Shown in pieces: positions 31,104 to 40,666 of a DNA stretch of 64,000 nt; position 1 is the stretch's first letter, and every line of letters begins with the position of its first letter. The notes beneath the pieces were generated by a model. That model did no database searches and was not told where the DNA came from. It saw only the letters and a program-made list of their open reading frames with translations. The DNA lies in contig NZ_JACHHA010000001.1 of assembly GCF_014202495.1 (NCBI RefSeq), positions 407,170 through 471,169 on the forward strand, given 5' to 3'. Both the position numbers and the translations under genes were made by a program. The stretch is from Cerasibacillus quisquiliarum (lineage in GTDB: Bacteria; Bacillota; Bacilli; Bacillales; Amphibacillaceae).

Positions 31104-32033
31104 TCATCTTTCTAATCCTAAGTTCGTTAAAATATTATTGATCCATTTATATATAAATTCGAAGACTTCATGCTTATTTATTTCATGAAATAGTTCATGT
31201 CTTCCTTTATGGAATAAGGCAACCATAATATTTGTCAGTCCAAGTTCTTTATATAGATGAGCGGCTTTCCAGACATTTTTTCCATATTGACTAACAGGAT
31301 CATGATCACCACTAATGAATAACATTGGTAAATCAGCTGGAATATGATGATTTTTCGCTTGATTATGAATATCTGCTAAACCAGTAAATAAATCTCTAAA
31401 AAATTGGCCAGTCGGTACAAAGCCACATAATGGATCAGCGATATATTTTTGCACACTTTCGTGATCACGTGTTAACCAATCAAATTCAGTACGAGGATGA
31501 TTCACTTTTCGGTTGTTTAAGCCAAAGATGAGTTGATTTAAATATGGCGCTTTCTGTAATGGATCCGTCATCTTCGCAGCTTGTTTTGCTAAAAAAAGTT
31601 CAGCAGAAGACGTATATGTTGTACCTGATAAAATGACAGCAACAATTTCCTTACTATAAGATTGTATATATTTTCGTGCTAGAAAAGATCCCATACTATG
31701 CCCGATAAGAATAATCGGTGTTTCTGGATAATCGTGTTTAATCTGTTCAGTTACGAGCAATAAATCATTTGTTACTTTCTGAAATCCATCGCTTTCAGAA
31801 AAGAAGCCAAGTGCTCCTTGTCGCTTACCTGTTAACCCATGACCACGATGGTCATTTCCATAAACAAATATATTTTGTTCAACTAAGAAGCGAGCAACAT
31901 CATCGTAACGCTCAATATGTTCAACCATCCCATGAGATAGTTGCACAATGGCCTTTGGTGTTGTTTTGTTTGTCCATTTCATAACATGAATAGCCGTATG
32001 ATCGCTTGTGTTTAACCAAAGTGATTCTCTCAC
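31104..32033 (-). CDS. Alpha/beta hydrolase, lysophospholipase/monoacylglycerol lipase type
   Basis: A 309-aa serine hydrolase of the Hydrolase_4 (PldB/monoglyceride lipase) family. It has the oxyanion region LSHGMVEHIERYD (residues ~32-44), the nucleophile elbow GHSMGS (~112-117), an Asp in SGDHDPVS and a His in HKGRHELFHE near the end. No signal peptide is visible, so it should act inside the cell, probably on lysolipids or monoacylglycerols. The start is GTG 32033 with AGGAGGAT upstream. It may be cotranscribed with ptsI (48-base gap). Confidence 0.85.
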   Translation of the reverse strand: MRESLWLNTSDHTAIHVMKWTNKTTPKAIVQLSHGMVEHIERYDDVARFLVEQNIFVYGNDHRGHGLTGKRQGALGFFSESDGFQKVTNDLLLVTEQIKHDYPETPIILIGHSMGSFLARKYIQSYSKEIVAVILSGTTYTSSAELFLAKQAAKMTDPLQKAPYLNQLIFGLNNRKVNHPRTEFDWLTRDHESVQKYIADPLCGFVPTGQFFRDLFTGLADIHNQAKNHHIPADLPMLFISGDHDPVSQYGKNVWKAAHLYKELGLTNIMVALFHKGRHELFHEINKHEVFEFIYKWINNILTNLGLER

Positions 32034-32159
32034 TTTATATCCTCCTATAAAAGTAGTTATTTAGAGTATAGAAGAAAAATAATAGAACTTCCATTTTTTC
32101 GGTAAGAGAAATCATGAAAATAGCTTGTTATGATGAACACTCTGTGCTAAAGTATTAAT

Positions 32160-32165
32160 TATAAT
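32160..32165 (+). promoter_or_regulatory. -10 element upstream of secG
   Basis: TATAAT at 32160-32165, 48 bases before secG; the -35 region is weak. Confidence 0.45.
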
Positions 32166-32213
32166 AGTGAGACTAATATGGTAAGCTTTTACATATAGGA
32201 GGTGCTCGCAATA

Positions 32214-32444
32214 ATGGAAACAGCGATAAATGTGTTACTTGTCATTGATGGAATCATTATGATTATCTTAATTCTTCTACAAAGTGGAAAGAGTGCTGGC
32301 CTATCTGGAGCTATTTCAGGTGGTGCAGAGCAACTATTCGGTAAACAAAAAGCGCGCGGCATAGATTTATTTTTACATCGTGGAACGATCGTCACTGCGG
32401 TCATATTTTTTGTATTAGCTTTTGTTAGTGCATATTTTGTATAA
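32214..32444 (+). CDS. secG: Preprotein translocase subunit SecG
   Basis: Small membrane component of SecYEG that assists SecA-driven export. The 76-aa protein has two membrane segments flanking the invariant loop [20 protein letters not shown]. The ATG at 32214 is used because AGGAGG precedes it by about 11 bases; the frame opens upstream at a GTG that overlaps this site. It begins the conserved secG-est-rnr-smpB-ssrA order. Confidence 0.95.
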   Translation: METAINVLLVIDGIIMIILILLQSGKSAGLSGAISGGAEQLFGKQKARGIDLFLHRGTIVTAVIFFVLAFVSAYFV

Positions 32445-32451
32445 TAAATGT

Positions 32452-32490
32452 AACCTTATCATGTTGATGGTAGGGTTTTTTTATTTTTTG
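32452..32490 (+). terminator. Terminator after secG
   Basis: AACCTTATCA pairs with TGATGGTAGGGTT with small bulges, then TTTTTTTATTTTTT. Read-through into est is likely partial. Confidence 0.65.
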
Positions 32491-32510
32491 TTAAGGAAAG
32501 GTAGATTGAC

Positions 32511-33254
32511 GTGAAGATTAAACGACCAGAACCGTTTACATTCGAAAGCGGTCCACGAGCCGTTTTATTATTACATGGATTTACTGGACATTCTGCTGAT
32601 GTTCGTATACTTGGAAGATTCCTCGAAAAGCACGGTTACACATCCCATGCTCCTATTTATCGTGGTCACGGCGTGGCACCAGAGGAACTAATTGAAACAC
32701 GACCACAAGACTGGTGGGAAGATGCGTTAGCTGGGTACGAACATTTAAAAAATTTAGGTTATAAAGAGATTGCAGTAGCAGGACTTTCTTTAGGCGGTGT
32801 ACTCGGGTTAAAAATGGCTTATTCATTACCGATTAAAGCAGTTATTCCGATGTGTTCGCCAATGTTCTTTGATAATGAAAAGCAACTCACTGCGGGCTTT
32901 ATCCACTTCTCTAAACAATATAAACAATTAGAGCGTAAAGATGATGACACAATAGCTCAAGAATTAACTCATCTATTATCAGCATCAAGACCAATGTTTA
33001 ATGAAATTGGCCAATTTATAAAGAAAGTTCAAAAAGAAATTGATACGATTTATACACCGACAATGGTTGTCCAGGCTCGTCATGATAAAATGATAAATCC
33101 AGAGAGTGCTAACTATATTTATGATAAGATAGAGTCAGATGTTAAAAAAATCCAATGGTATGAACAATCAGGGCATGTGATTACGTTAGATAAAGAGAAA
33201 GACTTGTTACATGAAGATATATTTGCGTTTTTAGAATCATTAGATTGGGCATAA
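32511..33254 (+). CDS. est: Carboxylesterase (Est/YvaK family)
   Basis: Soluble esterase of the Geobacillus Est30 type, 247 aa. Visible are the oxyanion motif LLHGFTGH (residues ~20-27), the nucleophile Ser93 in GLSLGG, the acid in ARHDKMI and the His in SGHVIT. The start is GTG 32511 with AAGGAAAGG upstream. Its natural substrate is not known; it is a constant neighbour of secG and rnr in Bacillaceae. Confidence 0.9.
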   Translation: MKIKRPEPFTFESGPRAVLLLHGFTGHSADVRILGRFLEKHGYTSHAPIYRGHGVAPEELIETRPQDWWEDALAGYEHLKNLGYKEIAVAGLSLGGVLGLKMAYSLPIKAVIPMCSPMFFDNEKQLTAGFIHFSKQYKQLERKDDDTIAQELTHLLSASRPMFNEIGQFIKKVQKEIDTIYTPTMVVQARHDKMINPESANYIYDKIESDVKKIQWYEQSGHVITLDKEKDLLHEDIFAFLESLDWA

Positions 33255-33293
33255 TAAAGATAAGTGAAAATATATTTCGGGAAGGTGTCGCCC

Positions 33294-35438
33294 TTGAATG
33301 AACAAATGGAAGAAAGAATCTTAACATATTTTCGTGAAAATGAACAAAAACCACTCTCTGTTCATGAATTAGAAGAAGCATTAGAAGCTTATGAAGCGGA
33401 TGCTTTTAAGGCGCTTGTCATTGCTTTAAACAGACTTGAAGAAACTGGGAAGCTCGTTCGGACGCGAAAGAATCGTTTTGGCTTACCAGAAAGAATGAAT
33501 TTAGTTCGTGGACATATCCAAATGCATGCCAAAGGCTTTGCATTTCTGCTTCCGGATGATGAAGAACAACAAGATATTTATATTCATCATTCTGATTTAA
33601 ATTCTGCTATGAATAATGATCTCGTGTTAGTTCGTGTGGAAAAAACAGGAGAATCAGGAAACCGTCCTGAAGGTTCTGTCATACGGATTTTAGAGCGAGG
33701 AACGACAGAAATTGTCGGAACATTTGAAGATAATCATTCATTCGGTTTTGTCGTTGCTGATGATAAACGTGTTCCGAATGATATTTTTATACCGAAAAGT
33801 AAGACAAACGGAGCCATTCAAGGTCATAAAGTCGTTGCTAAAATTACAAAGTTCCCAGAAGAAAAGCGAAGTGCAGAAGGCGAAATCATTAAAATACTTG
33901 GTCATGAGAATGATCCGGGTATTGATATATTATCCATTATTTATAAACATGGCATTCATATTGAGTTTCCAGAAGATGTCATACAACATGCGGCATCTAT
34001 TCAAGATTCGGTAAGTGATGAGGAAATTAAGGAACGTCGTGATCTTAGAAGCGAAATGATTGTGACGATTGATGGTGCAGATGCTAAAGATTTAGATGAT
34101 GCTGTCACAGTATCGAAACTAGAGAATGGTCATTATAAATTGGGTGTCCATATAGCTGATGTCAGTTATTATATTGAAGAAAATTCTCCGATGGATCAAG
34201 AAGCATTAGAAAGGGGAACAAGTGTCTATCTAGTTGACCGTGTTATTCCGATGATTCCACATCGCTTATCCAATGGTATCTGTTCACTTAATCCTCGTGT
34301 TGATAGGCTGACGCTAAGCTGTGAGATGGAGATTGACTCGACTGGAAAAGTCGTTCAGCATGAAATTTTTCAAAGTGTTATTCGAACGACAGAACGAATG
34401 ACTTATGAAGATGTGAATAAAATTCTCGTTGACAAAGATCTGGCATTACGTGAAAAATATAAAGAGCTCGTTCCGATGTTTGAACAGATGGAGAAATTAG
34501 CCAAAATATTACGTGGAAAGCGGATGGGTCGTGGCGCCATTGACTTTGACTTTAAAGAAGCGAAAGTCCTTGTTAATGAAGAAGGAAAAGCGGTTGATGT
34601 TGTGATTCGAGAGCGTTCAGTTGCCGAACGAATTATTGAGGAGTTTATGCTCGCTGCTAATGAAACAGTTGCCGAACATTTTTATTGGTTAAATGTTCCA
34701 TTCGTTTATCGCATTCATGAAAATCCTGATGAAGATAAATTGCAAAGTTTCTTTGAGTTTTTATCAGGAATGGGTATACGCGTAAAAGGTGTTGCGCACG
34801 ATATCCATCCACAACAATTACAGAAAATCCTTGAAAATGTTGCCGAACGACCAGAGGAAATGATTGTATCTAAACTTATGTTACGTTCTATGAAACAGGC
34901 GAAATATGATCCTAATAGTATTGGTCATTTTGGCTTAGCTGCGACATATTATACACATTTCACATCACCTATACGCCGTTATCCCGATCTTATTGTCCAC
35001 AGACTCATTCGAACATATTTAATCCATAAACAAATGAGTAAGAAAGTGATTCATAAATGGGAACAACTACTTCCTGATATAACAAAGCACGCTTCGTTAA
35101 TGGAAAGAAGAGCTGTTGATGCAGAACGAGAAACGGATGATTTGAAGAAAGCCGAATATATGTTAGATAAAATTGGTGACGTATTCAAAGGAGTCATTAG
35201 TTCAGTCACAAGCTTCGGCTTATTTGTAGAACTTGAAAATACAGTCGAAGGACTCGTTCATGTAAGTTACTTAACAGATGACTATTATCATTTTGATGAA
35301 AAAAGCTATTCATTAATTGGAGAAATGACGCGAAAAATATATCGCATAGGTCAAGAAGTAAATGTTCGCGTCATAAACGTAAATTTAGAAGAGCGTGTCG
35401 TTGATTTTGAAATCGCCCAAGGAGAAGGCGACGAATAG
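33294..35438 (+). CDS. rnr: Ribonuclease R
   Basis: Processive 3'-5' exoribonuclease of the RNB family that degrades structured RNA and takes part in tmRNA-linked mRNA decay. The protein is 714 aa from TTG 33294, supported by GGGAAGGTG just upstream; the frame extends to a GTG at 33264. The order is an N-terminal winged helix, cold-shock domains ([17 protein letters not shown]), the RNB catalytic domain with the acidic [12 protein letters not shown] motif (~residues 255-266) and a C-terminal S1 domain ([15 protein letters not shown]). smpB and ssrA lie downstream. Confidence 0.96.
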   Translation: MNEQMEERILTYFRENEQKPLSVHELEEALEAYEADAFKALVIALNRLEETGKLVRTRKNRFGLPERMNLVRGHIQMHAKGFAFLLPDDEEQQDIYIHHSDLNSAMNNDLVLVRVEKTGESGNRPEGSVIRILERGTTEIVGTFEDNHSFGFVVADDKRVPNDIFIPKSKTNGAIQGHKVVAKITKFPEEKRSAEGEIIKILGHENDPGIDILSIIYKHGIHIEFPEDVIQHAASIQDSVSDEEIKERRDLRSEMIVTIDGADAKDLDDAVTVSKLENGHYKLGVHIADVSYYIEENSPMDQEALERGTSVYLVDRVIPMIPHRLSNGICSLNPRVDRLTLSCEMEIDSTGKVVQHEIFQSVIRTTERMTYEDVNKILVDKDLALREKYKELVPMFEQMEKLAKILRGKRMGRGAIDFDFKEAKVLVNEEGKAVDVVIRERSVAERIIEEFMLAANETVAEHFYWLNVPFVYRIHENPDEDKLQSFFEFLSGMGIRVKGVAHDIHPQQLQKILENVAERPEEMIVSKLMLRSMKQAKYDPNSIGHFGLAATYYTHFTSPIRRYPDLIVHRLIRTYLIHKQMSKKVIHKWEQLLPDITKHASLMERRAVDAERETDDLKKAEYMLDKIGDVFKGVISSVTSFGLFVELENTVEGLVHVSYLTDDYYHFDEKSYSLIGEMTRKIYRIGQEVNVRVINVNLEERVVDFEIAQGEGDE

Positions 35439-35449
35439 GAGCCTATTTT

Positions 35450-35483
35450 ACGCCATAAGAGTTAAACTCTTGTGGCGTTTTTT
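35450..35483 (+). terminator. Terminator after rnr
   Basis: ACGCCATAAGAGT pairs with ACTCTTGTGGCGT, then TTTTTTA. Confidence 0.9.
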
Positions 35484-35562
35484 ATCTTGTTCAATAAACT
35501 ATAAATAAAAAGTGTCACAAAGGAGAAAAAAAATAAAAAGTTGCATAAGGTAAAAATGATTG

Positions 35563-35591
35563 TTGACAACTAATATTTTGTTGTATATACT
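35563..35591 (+). promoter_or_regulatory. Strong sigma-A promoter of the Mn transporter operon
   Basis: TTGACA (35563-35568), 17-bp spacer, TATACT (35586-35591). The palindrome GGTTAACC (35620-35627) lies about 22 bases after the expected start and could be part of a DtxR/MntR-type operator; that last point is inference. Confidence 0.75.
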
Positions 35592-35681
35592 ATTTATTGA
35601 ACGATAGAAACAATATAGAGGTTAACCATACTTTTTATTTAGAGAATATAATTGGCAACATGTTAAGGAAGGTGAAATCAG

Positions 35682-36422
35682 ATGGATAAGGCAATCGAAG
35701 TTGAACATTTGCATGTATCATATTATGGCAAAGAAGTGATTAATGATATTTCTTTTTCTTTTGATACAGGTAAATTAATCGGAATTATCGGCCCAAATGG
35801 TGCGGGAAAATCCACCTTAATGAAGGCGATTTTAGAATTAATACCACGTGACCATGGAAGTGTTAAAATTCACGGAAACCCTGTTAAAAAAATGCGAAAA
35901 AAAATTGCCTATGTCCCACAAAGAAGTAATATTGATTGGGATTTCCCAATTAATGTTTTTCATACGGTTTTATTAGGTACGTATCCAAAGCTAGGACTCT
36001 TTAAAAGACCAGGCCGTAAAGAAAAAGATTGGGCATACACTTGCTTACAACAGGTCGGTATGGAGAAGTATGCAAAGCAACAGATTGGCGAATTATCAGG
36101 TGGCCAGCAGCAACGGGTTTTTTTAGCACGTGCATTGGCCCAACAAGCAGAAATATTTTTTTTAGATGAACCATTTGTTGGGATTGATGTTGCGAGCGAA
36201 CAAACGATTATTAGCATATTAAAACGACTACGCGACAAAGGAAAAACAGTTTTTGTTGTTCATCATGATTTATCAAAAGTAGAAGATTATTTTGATGATC
36301 TCATTTTAATTAATAAAAAACTCATTCAATCTGGTCCAGTATCTGATGTGTTCCAAGCTGAAACAATGTCTAAAGCATATCAGACAAATTTTCCTTTCAT
36401 GAAAGCGGGGTTTAGTGTCTGA
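35682..36422 (+). CDS. mntB: Manganese ABC transporter, ATP-binding protein
   Basis: A 246-aa ABC ATPase powering metal import. Walker A GPNGAGKST (residues ~37-45), Q-loop VPQRSNIDW, signature LSGGQQQR, Walker B IFFLDEPF and the H-loop VVHHD are all present. The W(D/N)FP segment after the Q-loop is typical of the Mn/Zn/Fe metal family. The start ATG follows AAGGAAGGTG. It overlaps the permease gene by one base. The ATPase-permease-binding protein order is that of staphylococcal mntABC; the symbol here follows B. subtilis. Confidence 0.88.
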   Translation: MDKAIEVEHLHVSYYGKEVINDISFSFDTGKLIGIIGPNGAGKSTLMKAILELIPRDHGSVKIHGNPVKKMRKKIAYVPQRSNIDWDFPINVFHTVLLGTYPKLGLFKRPGRKEKDWAYTCLQQVGMEKYAKQQIGELSGGQQQRVFLARALAQQAEIFFLDEPFVGIDVASEQTIISILKRLRDKGKTVFVVHHDLSKVEDYFDDLILINKKLIQSGPVSDVFQAETMSKAYQTNFPFMKAGFSV

Positions 36423-37279
36423 TGGTTCAATTTATAAATGACATCATGCAATATGAGTTTTTACAAAAGGCATTATTCACATCTGTTATGGTCGGCATTT
36501 TATGTGGAGTTATTGGAAGTTTTATTATTTTACGTGGGATGGCTTTAATGGGAGATGCGATTTCTCATGCTATTTTACCAGGTGTAGCCATTTCTTTTAT
36601 GTTAGGCATTAATTACTTTTATGGTGCAGTATTAATGGGTGTTATTACATCTTTAGGCATTGGCTTTGTTACACAAAATAGTCGTATCAAAAGTGATTCA
36701 TCTATTGGTATCGTTTTTTCTGCTTTTTTTGCATTAGGGATTTTATTATTAATGAAGGCACAGACAGTCGTTGATTTATCATCCATTTTATTTGGAAATG
36801 TCTTATCCGTTCGTTCGTCAGATATGTGGTTGACACTAGGGATAGGTATCTTCGTGTTATTGATCGTGTTTCTCTTTTATAAAGAATTACTTATTACGAC
36901 ATTTGATCCAGTTATCTCTACGTCATATGGCATACCGACGAAATTTGTTCATTATGGTTTGATGGTTCTGTTAACATTAGTTACTGTTGCTTCATTGCAG
37001 ACAGTAGGAGTTATTCTTGTTGTTGCCATGCTTATTACACCTGCAGCAACAGCATACTTATTAACAAATCGCTTATCTATAATGATCGTATTAGCTGCTC
37101 TATTCGGATCGATATCAAGTGTCCTTGGTTTATATTTTAGCTTTAAGTATAACCTAACATCAGGAGCAGTTATAGTTTTAGTAGCGACTGTGATATTTTT
37201 ACTTGCTTTTTTATTTTCTCCACAACAAGGAATTGTATGGAGAGCTTTAAGAACGAATAAACAACGTACATCTTTTTAA
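36422..37279 (+). CDS. mntC: Manganese ABC transporter, permease
   Basis: A 285-aa ABC-3 family permease with 8-9 hydrophobic segments and the conserved GDAISHAILPGVA segment (residues ~42-54) that contacts the ATPase. It is translationally coupled to the ATPase gene (TGATGG overlap) and followed after 33 bases by the binding lipoprotein gene. Confidence 0.88.
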   Translation: MVQFINDIMQYEFLQKALFTSVMVGILCGVIGSFIILRGMALMGDAISHAILPGVAISFMLGINYFYGAVLMGVITSLGIGFVTQNSRIKSDSSIGIVFSAFFALGILLLMKAQTVVDLSSILFGNVLSVRSSDMWLTLGIGIFVLLIVFLFYKELLITTFDPVISTSYGIPTKFVHYGLMVLLTLVTVASLQTVGVILVVAMLITPAATAYLLTNRLSIMIVLAALFGSISSVLGLYFSFKYNLTSGAVIVLVATVIFLLAFLFSPQQGIVWRALRTNKQRTSF

Positions 37280-37312
37280 TAAAATTAATGATAATAAAGG
37301 AGAGAGAAAGTT

Positions 37313-38266
37313 ATGAAGCGCTTTTTTTATATGACGTTTACGATTATCATGGCTATTTTTTTCTTAGCTGCTTGTAACAATGATGGGGATTCTAAGGAGA
37401 ATAATGACGCTCAATCTGGAGAGAAGTTAAAAGTTGTTTCATCTTTTACGATCATAACAGATATGGTTCATCAAATTGGTGGCGATCATGTTGAAGTACA
37501 CAACCTTGTACCAACAGGAACGGATCCACATGAATATGAACCACTTCCAGAAGATATTAAAAAAGCGACCGATGCGGACGTCTTGTTTTTAAACGGTATG
37601 AATTTAGAAGGTGGTAAAGACGGCTGGTTCTATAAAATGATCGATTCAGTCAATCAAAATTTGGATCATGTATTTGAATTAAATAAAGGTGTTAAACCGA
37701 AATATATTGGTAAAGAATCAGGCGTTGAAGAGGAAGTAAACCCACATTCTTTCTTGGATCCACAGGTCGGCATTAAAATGGCGGAAAACTTAAGAGACGC
37801 CTTAGTAAAAATTGATCCAGATAACAAAGCTGTTTATGAGGAAAATGCAGACAAATATTTACATGAATTACGTGATATGGATGCCCAATATAAAGAAAAA
37901 ATCGGTGAAATACCTGAAGAAGATCGCATCCTTGTAACGAGCGAGCGTGCGTTTCAATATATGACCGAGCGTTATGGATTGGAAGAAGCGTATGTGTGGG
38001 AAATTGATACGGAAGAGCTCGGAACACCCGAGCAAATCAAATCATTGGTTGACACATTAAAAGAAAAGCAACCACCTGTCTTATTTTTAGAATCAAATGT
38101 TGACCCTAGACCTTTAGAAACAGTGTCAAGTGAATCAGGAATTGATATTTATGAGAAAGAAATATATTCCGATGAAATAGGTCAAAAAGGCGATCCGGTT
38201 GACACATATATTAAATTGTTGCAACATAATATTGACATTATTTATGATGGATTAAAAAGTAACTAA
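37313..38266 (+). CDS. mntA: Manganese-binding lipoprotein of ABC transporter
   Basis: Cluster 9 (A-I) solute-binding protein, 317 aa, tethered by lipid at Cys21 in the lipobox LAAC after a hydrophobic signal. Metal ligands can be placed: His in GTDPHEYEP, His in NPHSFLDP, Glu in TSERAFQYMTERYG and Asp in KGDPVDTY. A Glu at the third position, instead of His, marks the Mn/Fe subgroup, in contrast to the zinc protein at 55138-56064. The gene closes the operon and is followed by a terminator. Confidence 0.9.
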   Translation: MKRFFYMTFTIIMAIFFLAACNNDGDSKENNDAQSGEKLKVVSSFTIITDMVHQIGGDHVEVHNLVPTGTDPHEYEPLPEDIKKATDADVLFLNGMNLEGGKDGWFYKMIDSVNQNLDHVFELNKGVKPKYIGKESGVEEEVNPHSFLDPQVGIKMAENLRDALVKIDPDNKAVYEENADKYLHELRDMDAQYKEKIGEIPEEDRILVTSERAFQYMTERYGLEEAYVWEIDTEELGTPEQIKSLVDTLKEKQPPVLFLESNVDPRPLETVSSESGIDIYEKEIYSDEIGQKGDPVDTYIKLLQHNIDIIYDGLKSN

Positions 38267-38305
38267 AGACATGGTTTATGCTTATCATGACCGTTATGTT
38301 GATAG

Positions 38306-38345
38306 AAGCGGAGCATATCAGATTTGATATACTCCGCTTTTGATA
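38306..38345 (+). terminator. Terminator after mntA
   Basis: AAGCGGAG pairs with CTCCGCTT and the inner ATATCA with TGATAT, then TTTGATAC. Confidence 0.8.
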
Positions 38346-38481
38346 CTTTTAAATTTGTTCGTTAACCATTGTCTGTTCAACGAGCTCACATAGAAAGTGT
38401 TGTATTTTATTAAACGCATAAAAAAGCAAACGACTGTCTAAATGCACACTCACCTTTGTTTCTATTAGTATTCTGGTTAAA

Positions 38482-38511
38482 TTGGTAATTTGACTTATTT
38501 TTTGTTAGAAT
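38482..38511 (+). promoter_or_regulatory. Probable promoter of smpB
   Basis: TTGGTA (38482-38487), 18-bp spacer, TAGAAT (38506-38511) with an extended TGT just before it. Confidence 0.55.
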
Positions 38512-38544
38512 AAATCACACCGAAATAGTTGGAGGAATACGGAT

Positions 38545-39018
38545 ATGTCGAAGCGAAAAGGAAAGACAATTGCCCAAAATAAAAAAGCACGGCATGATTA
38601 TTTCATTGAAGATACGATTGAAGCTGGGATTGTACTTAAAGGAACAGAAATAAAATCAATTCGTGCTGGACGGGTGCAAATGAAAGACTCACACGCTCGA
38701 ATTGATCAAAATGGTGAAGTTCAATTAATTAATATGCATATTGCACCATATGAACAAGGGAATCGATTTAACCATGATCCGACAAGGACACGTAAATTAC
38801 TATTACACAGAAAAGAAATTGATCGATTAATCGGATTAACTCAACAAAAAGGATATACACTCGTTCCGTTAAAAATTTATATTAAAAATGGTTACGCTAA
38901 AGTGTTATTAGGTCTTGGTAAAGGTAAGAAGCAATACGATAAACGTGAAGATTTAAAACGAAAACAAATGAAACGAGATATAGAACGTGCCGTAAAAGAC
39001 CATGTGAGAGGCGTTTAG
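38545..39018 (+). CDS. smpB: SsrA-binding protein SmpB
   Basis: RNA-binding partner of tmRNA in trans-translation: it mimics the anticodon arm in the ribosome and delivers alanyl-tmRNA. The 157-aa OB-fold protein starts [15 protein letters not shown], has [17 protein letters not shown] (residues ~34-50), and a basic C-terminal tail ([16 protein letters not shown]). Start ATG with TTGGAGG upstream. tmRNA is encoded 370 bases downstream. Confidence 0.97.
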   Translation: MSKRKGKTIAQNKKARHDYFIEDTIEAGIVLKGTEIKSIRAGRVQMKDSHARIDQNGEVQLINMHIAPYEQGNRFNHDPTRTRKLLLHRKEIDRLIGLTQQKGYTLVPLKIYIKNGYAKVLLGLGKGKKQYDKREDLKRKQMKRDIERAVKDHVRGV

Positions 39019-39097
39019 TAACGACAAGCAAAACGAATGCCCCCCATGGTATGAAATGGTATAATATAAGTAAATATAATACCGAGGTGACGGTACG

Positions 39098-39292
39098 ATG
39101 GAAAAAAATATAGGTCAGGTAGATCGTGTCATTCGTTTTATTTTAGGGATTGCTTTATTAGCATTGTTGTTTTTCGTAGATGGTGGTATAAGATGGGTAG
39201 GACTGTTAGGAATTGTTATGTTATTTACAGCAGCAGTTGGCTATTGCCCTTTGTATAAACCATTAGGTATTAATACGAATAAAGAAAAGTAA
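39098..39292 (+). CDS. DUF2892 family small membrane protein
   Basis: A 64-aa protein with an N-terminal NIGQVDRVIRFILGIA segment, two membrane helices and the YCPLYKPLGI motif typical of the YgaP-like DUF2892 transmembrane family. The function is unknown. It has its own extended -10 (TGGTATAAT, hexamer 39060-39065) and a GAGGTGACGG ribosome binding site. It sits between smpB and ssrA. Confidence 0.8.
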   Translation: MEKNIGQVDRVIRFILGIALLALLFFVDGGIRWVGLLGIVMLFTAAVGYCPLYKPLGINTNKEK

Positions 39293-39312
39293 GTTATCGT
39301 CGACTGAATCAC

Positions 39313-39340
39313 TTGATTAATATATTCAATGTGATATACT
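39313..39340 (+). promoter_or_regulatory. Promoter of ssrA
   Basis: TTGATT (39313-39318), 16-bp spacer, TATACT (39335-39340), giving a precursor leader of about 40 bases before the mature 5' end. Confidence 0.7.
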
Positions 39341-39385
39341 ATTATAGTGAAAGTTCACCTATATGTCTTTACGTTCACTTTACAA

Positions 39386-39742
39386 GGGGACGTTTTGGAT
39401 TCGACAGGGATAGGTCGAGCTTGAGTTGCATGTCGAGGTTACGACTCGTAAAACGTTAACGCCTAAATTTAACTGGCAAAGAAAACAATAATTTCGCTTT
39501 AGCAGCTTAGTCTAGCTAAAGGATCCTTCCTGCTATCGCCCGTGTAGTAGATGAAGGGTCTTAAATGAAGCGGGCTATACGTTAACTCGCCGTCTGAGGG
39601 TTAACGTTGAATTGAATCAGACTAGCCATTCATAACGCCTGTTGGTAGGCCGTTGAATTGGTGAAACATAATATACCAACTAAACATGTAGAAGCTTAAG
39701 TGGCGATATCCTTGGACGTGGGTTCAACTCCCACCGTCTCCA
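39386..39742 (+). ncRNA. ssrA: Transfer-messenger RNA (tmRNA)
   Basis: The 5' end GGGGACG pairs with the 3' CGTCTCC, and the 3' part carries a T-arm-like GGTTCAACTCC. The internal frame reads GKENNNFALAA then TAG, so with the charged alanine the degradation tag is AGKENNNFALAA, ending in the usual ALAA recognised by ClpXP. Pseudoknot stems are visible as repeated complementary blocks (for example CGTTAAC). CCA is not encoded. The terminator lies at 39781. Confidence 0.96.
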
Positions 39743-39780
39743 TACATCATTTTTAACAAACACTTTAATAAATATAAAAC

Positions 39781-39823
39781 AGCACTTTTTACCGGAATAA
39801 ATAACGGAAAAAGTGCTTTTTTA
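39781..39823 (+). terminator. Terminator after ssrA
   Basis: AGCACTTTTT pairs with AAAAAGTGCT, with an inner CCG / CGG, then TTTTTTA. Confidence 0.88.
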
Positions 39824-39885
39824 TTATATACATTTTCTAAAGAAAAAATGTGAGAAATTGCTTATAGAAAAAAAGCAGTAAATAT

Positions 39886-39959
39886 TTAGTTTGAATCATC
39901 CACTGCATAATGTGTATAGGTTCATATGTTATGATGATAGCAAACTAAACTCAAACTAA
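39886..39959. promoter_or_regulatory. Candidate operator cluster for the TetR regulator
   Basis: TTAGTTTGA at 39886-39894 and its exact inverse TCAAACTAA at 39951-39959 flank a 56-base segment, and a further CAAACTAA lies at 39941-39948. The promoter-like TTGAAT (39891) and TATAGG (39915) overlap the first site. Autoregulation is inferred from this placement. Confidence 0.5.
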
Positions 39960-40011
39960 TGATATGAAGTTCTAAATGAACCATAATTAATTATTATTTA
40001 GGAGTGAGATG

Positions 40012-40575
40012 ATGACACGTAAATTTACGAAAGAAGCTCTTTATGAAGTAACAAATGATTTATTGATACAACACGGATATGCTGGTCTTCACTTCGGATT
40101 AATAGCTGAGCGATTAGAAATTACACGTGGAGCACTTTATAAATACTTTAAGAATAAAGATGAATTGATTATTGATTTAATGATTTATGAGATGGATAAG
40201 TTTTTACAAGATTTAAAAGTCATACGTCAGTATAAGCATTTTAATCAACAATTAGAATATTTGCTTGATATTATTTTTAAATATAGCCGAATTCATCAAA
40301 ATCTCTCTATCGTTTATCAAATACCAACAACAAAACATGTAAATGAAAAAGTAAAACAGTTAGAAATTAGACATCATGACATGTATGCTTATTTAAATGC
40401 CTTTATTGAATTAGGTAGAGAAGAAAAGCGTATCCATACTGAATTTCCTGATCACTTAATTTTAGGTTTTATTTTTCAAACTGTAAATATTCCTAACCAA
40501 ACGAATTTGCCTGAAAAACAATGGAAGACTCTCATTATGAATTTTCTCTCTCAAGGTATGCAAGCAGATTTATAA
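40012..40575 (+). CDS. TetR/AcrR family regulator (HrtR-like position)
   Basis: A 187-aa regulator with an N-terminal TetR helix-turn-helix (HFGLIAERLEITRGALYKYF, residues ~26-45) followed by NKDELI and a divergent ligand domain. It precedes an HrtBA-type ABC pair, the same order as the heme-sensing hrtRBA locus of Lactococcus lactis, so it may sense heme; this is inference from context. Two adjacent ATG codons (40009, 40012) are possible; 40012 has the better spacing from TTAGGAG. Confidence 0.75.
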   Translation: MTRKFTKEALYEVTNDLLIQHGYAGLHFGLIAERLEITRGALYKYFKNKDELIIDLMIYEMDKFLQDLKVIRQYKHFNQQLEYLLDIIFKYSRIHQNLSIVYQIPTTKHVNEKVKQLEIRHHDMYAYLNAFIELGREEKRIHTEFPDHLILGFIFQTVNIPNQTNLPEKQWKTLIMNFLSQGMQADL

Positions 40576-40576
40576 A

Positions 40577-40605
40577 TTGACACTTCTGTTACTTTCACCT
40601 ATATT
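40577..40605 (+). promoter_or_regulatory. Strong promoter of the hrtB-hrtA pair
   Basis: TTGACA (40577-40582), 17-bp spacer, TATATT (40600-40605). Two direct repeats, ACACTTSTGTTACTTT, at 40580-40595 and 40625-40640 (one mismatch) overlap the spacer and the early transcript and are candidate operators. Confidence 0.75.
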
Positions 40606-40666
40606 TAATTTATTACCTAAAGTTACACTTGTGTTACTTTATAAATCAAATGAAGAGGTGAAAGAG

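Noticed and set aside
35620..35627. Definite MntR operator
   Set aside because: Only the 8-bp palindrome GGTTAACC is seen, without the longer conserved arms; kept as a candidate in the promoter entry only.
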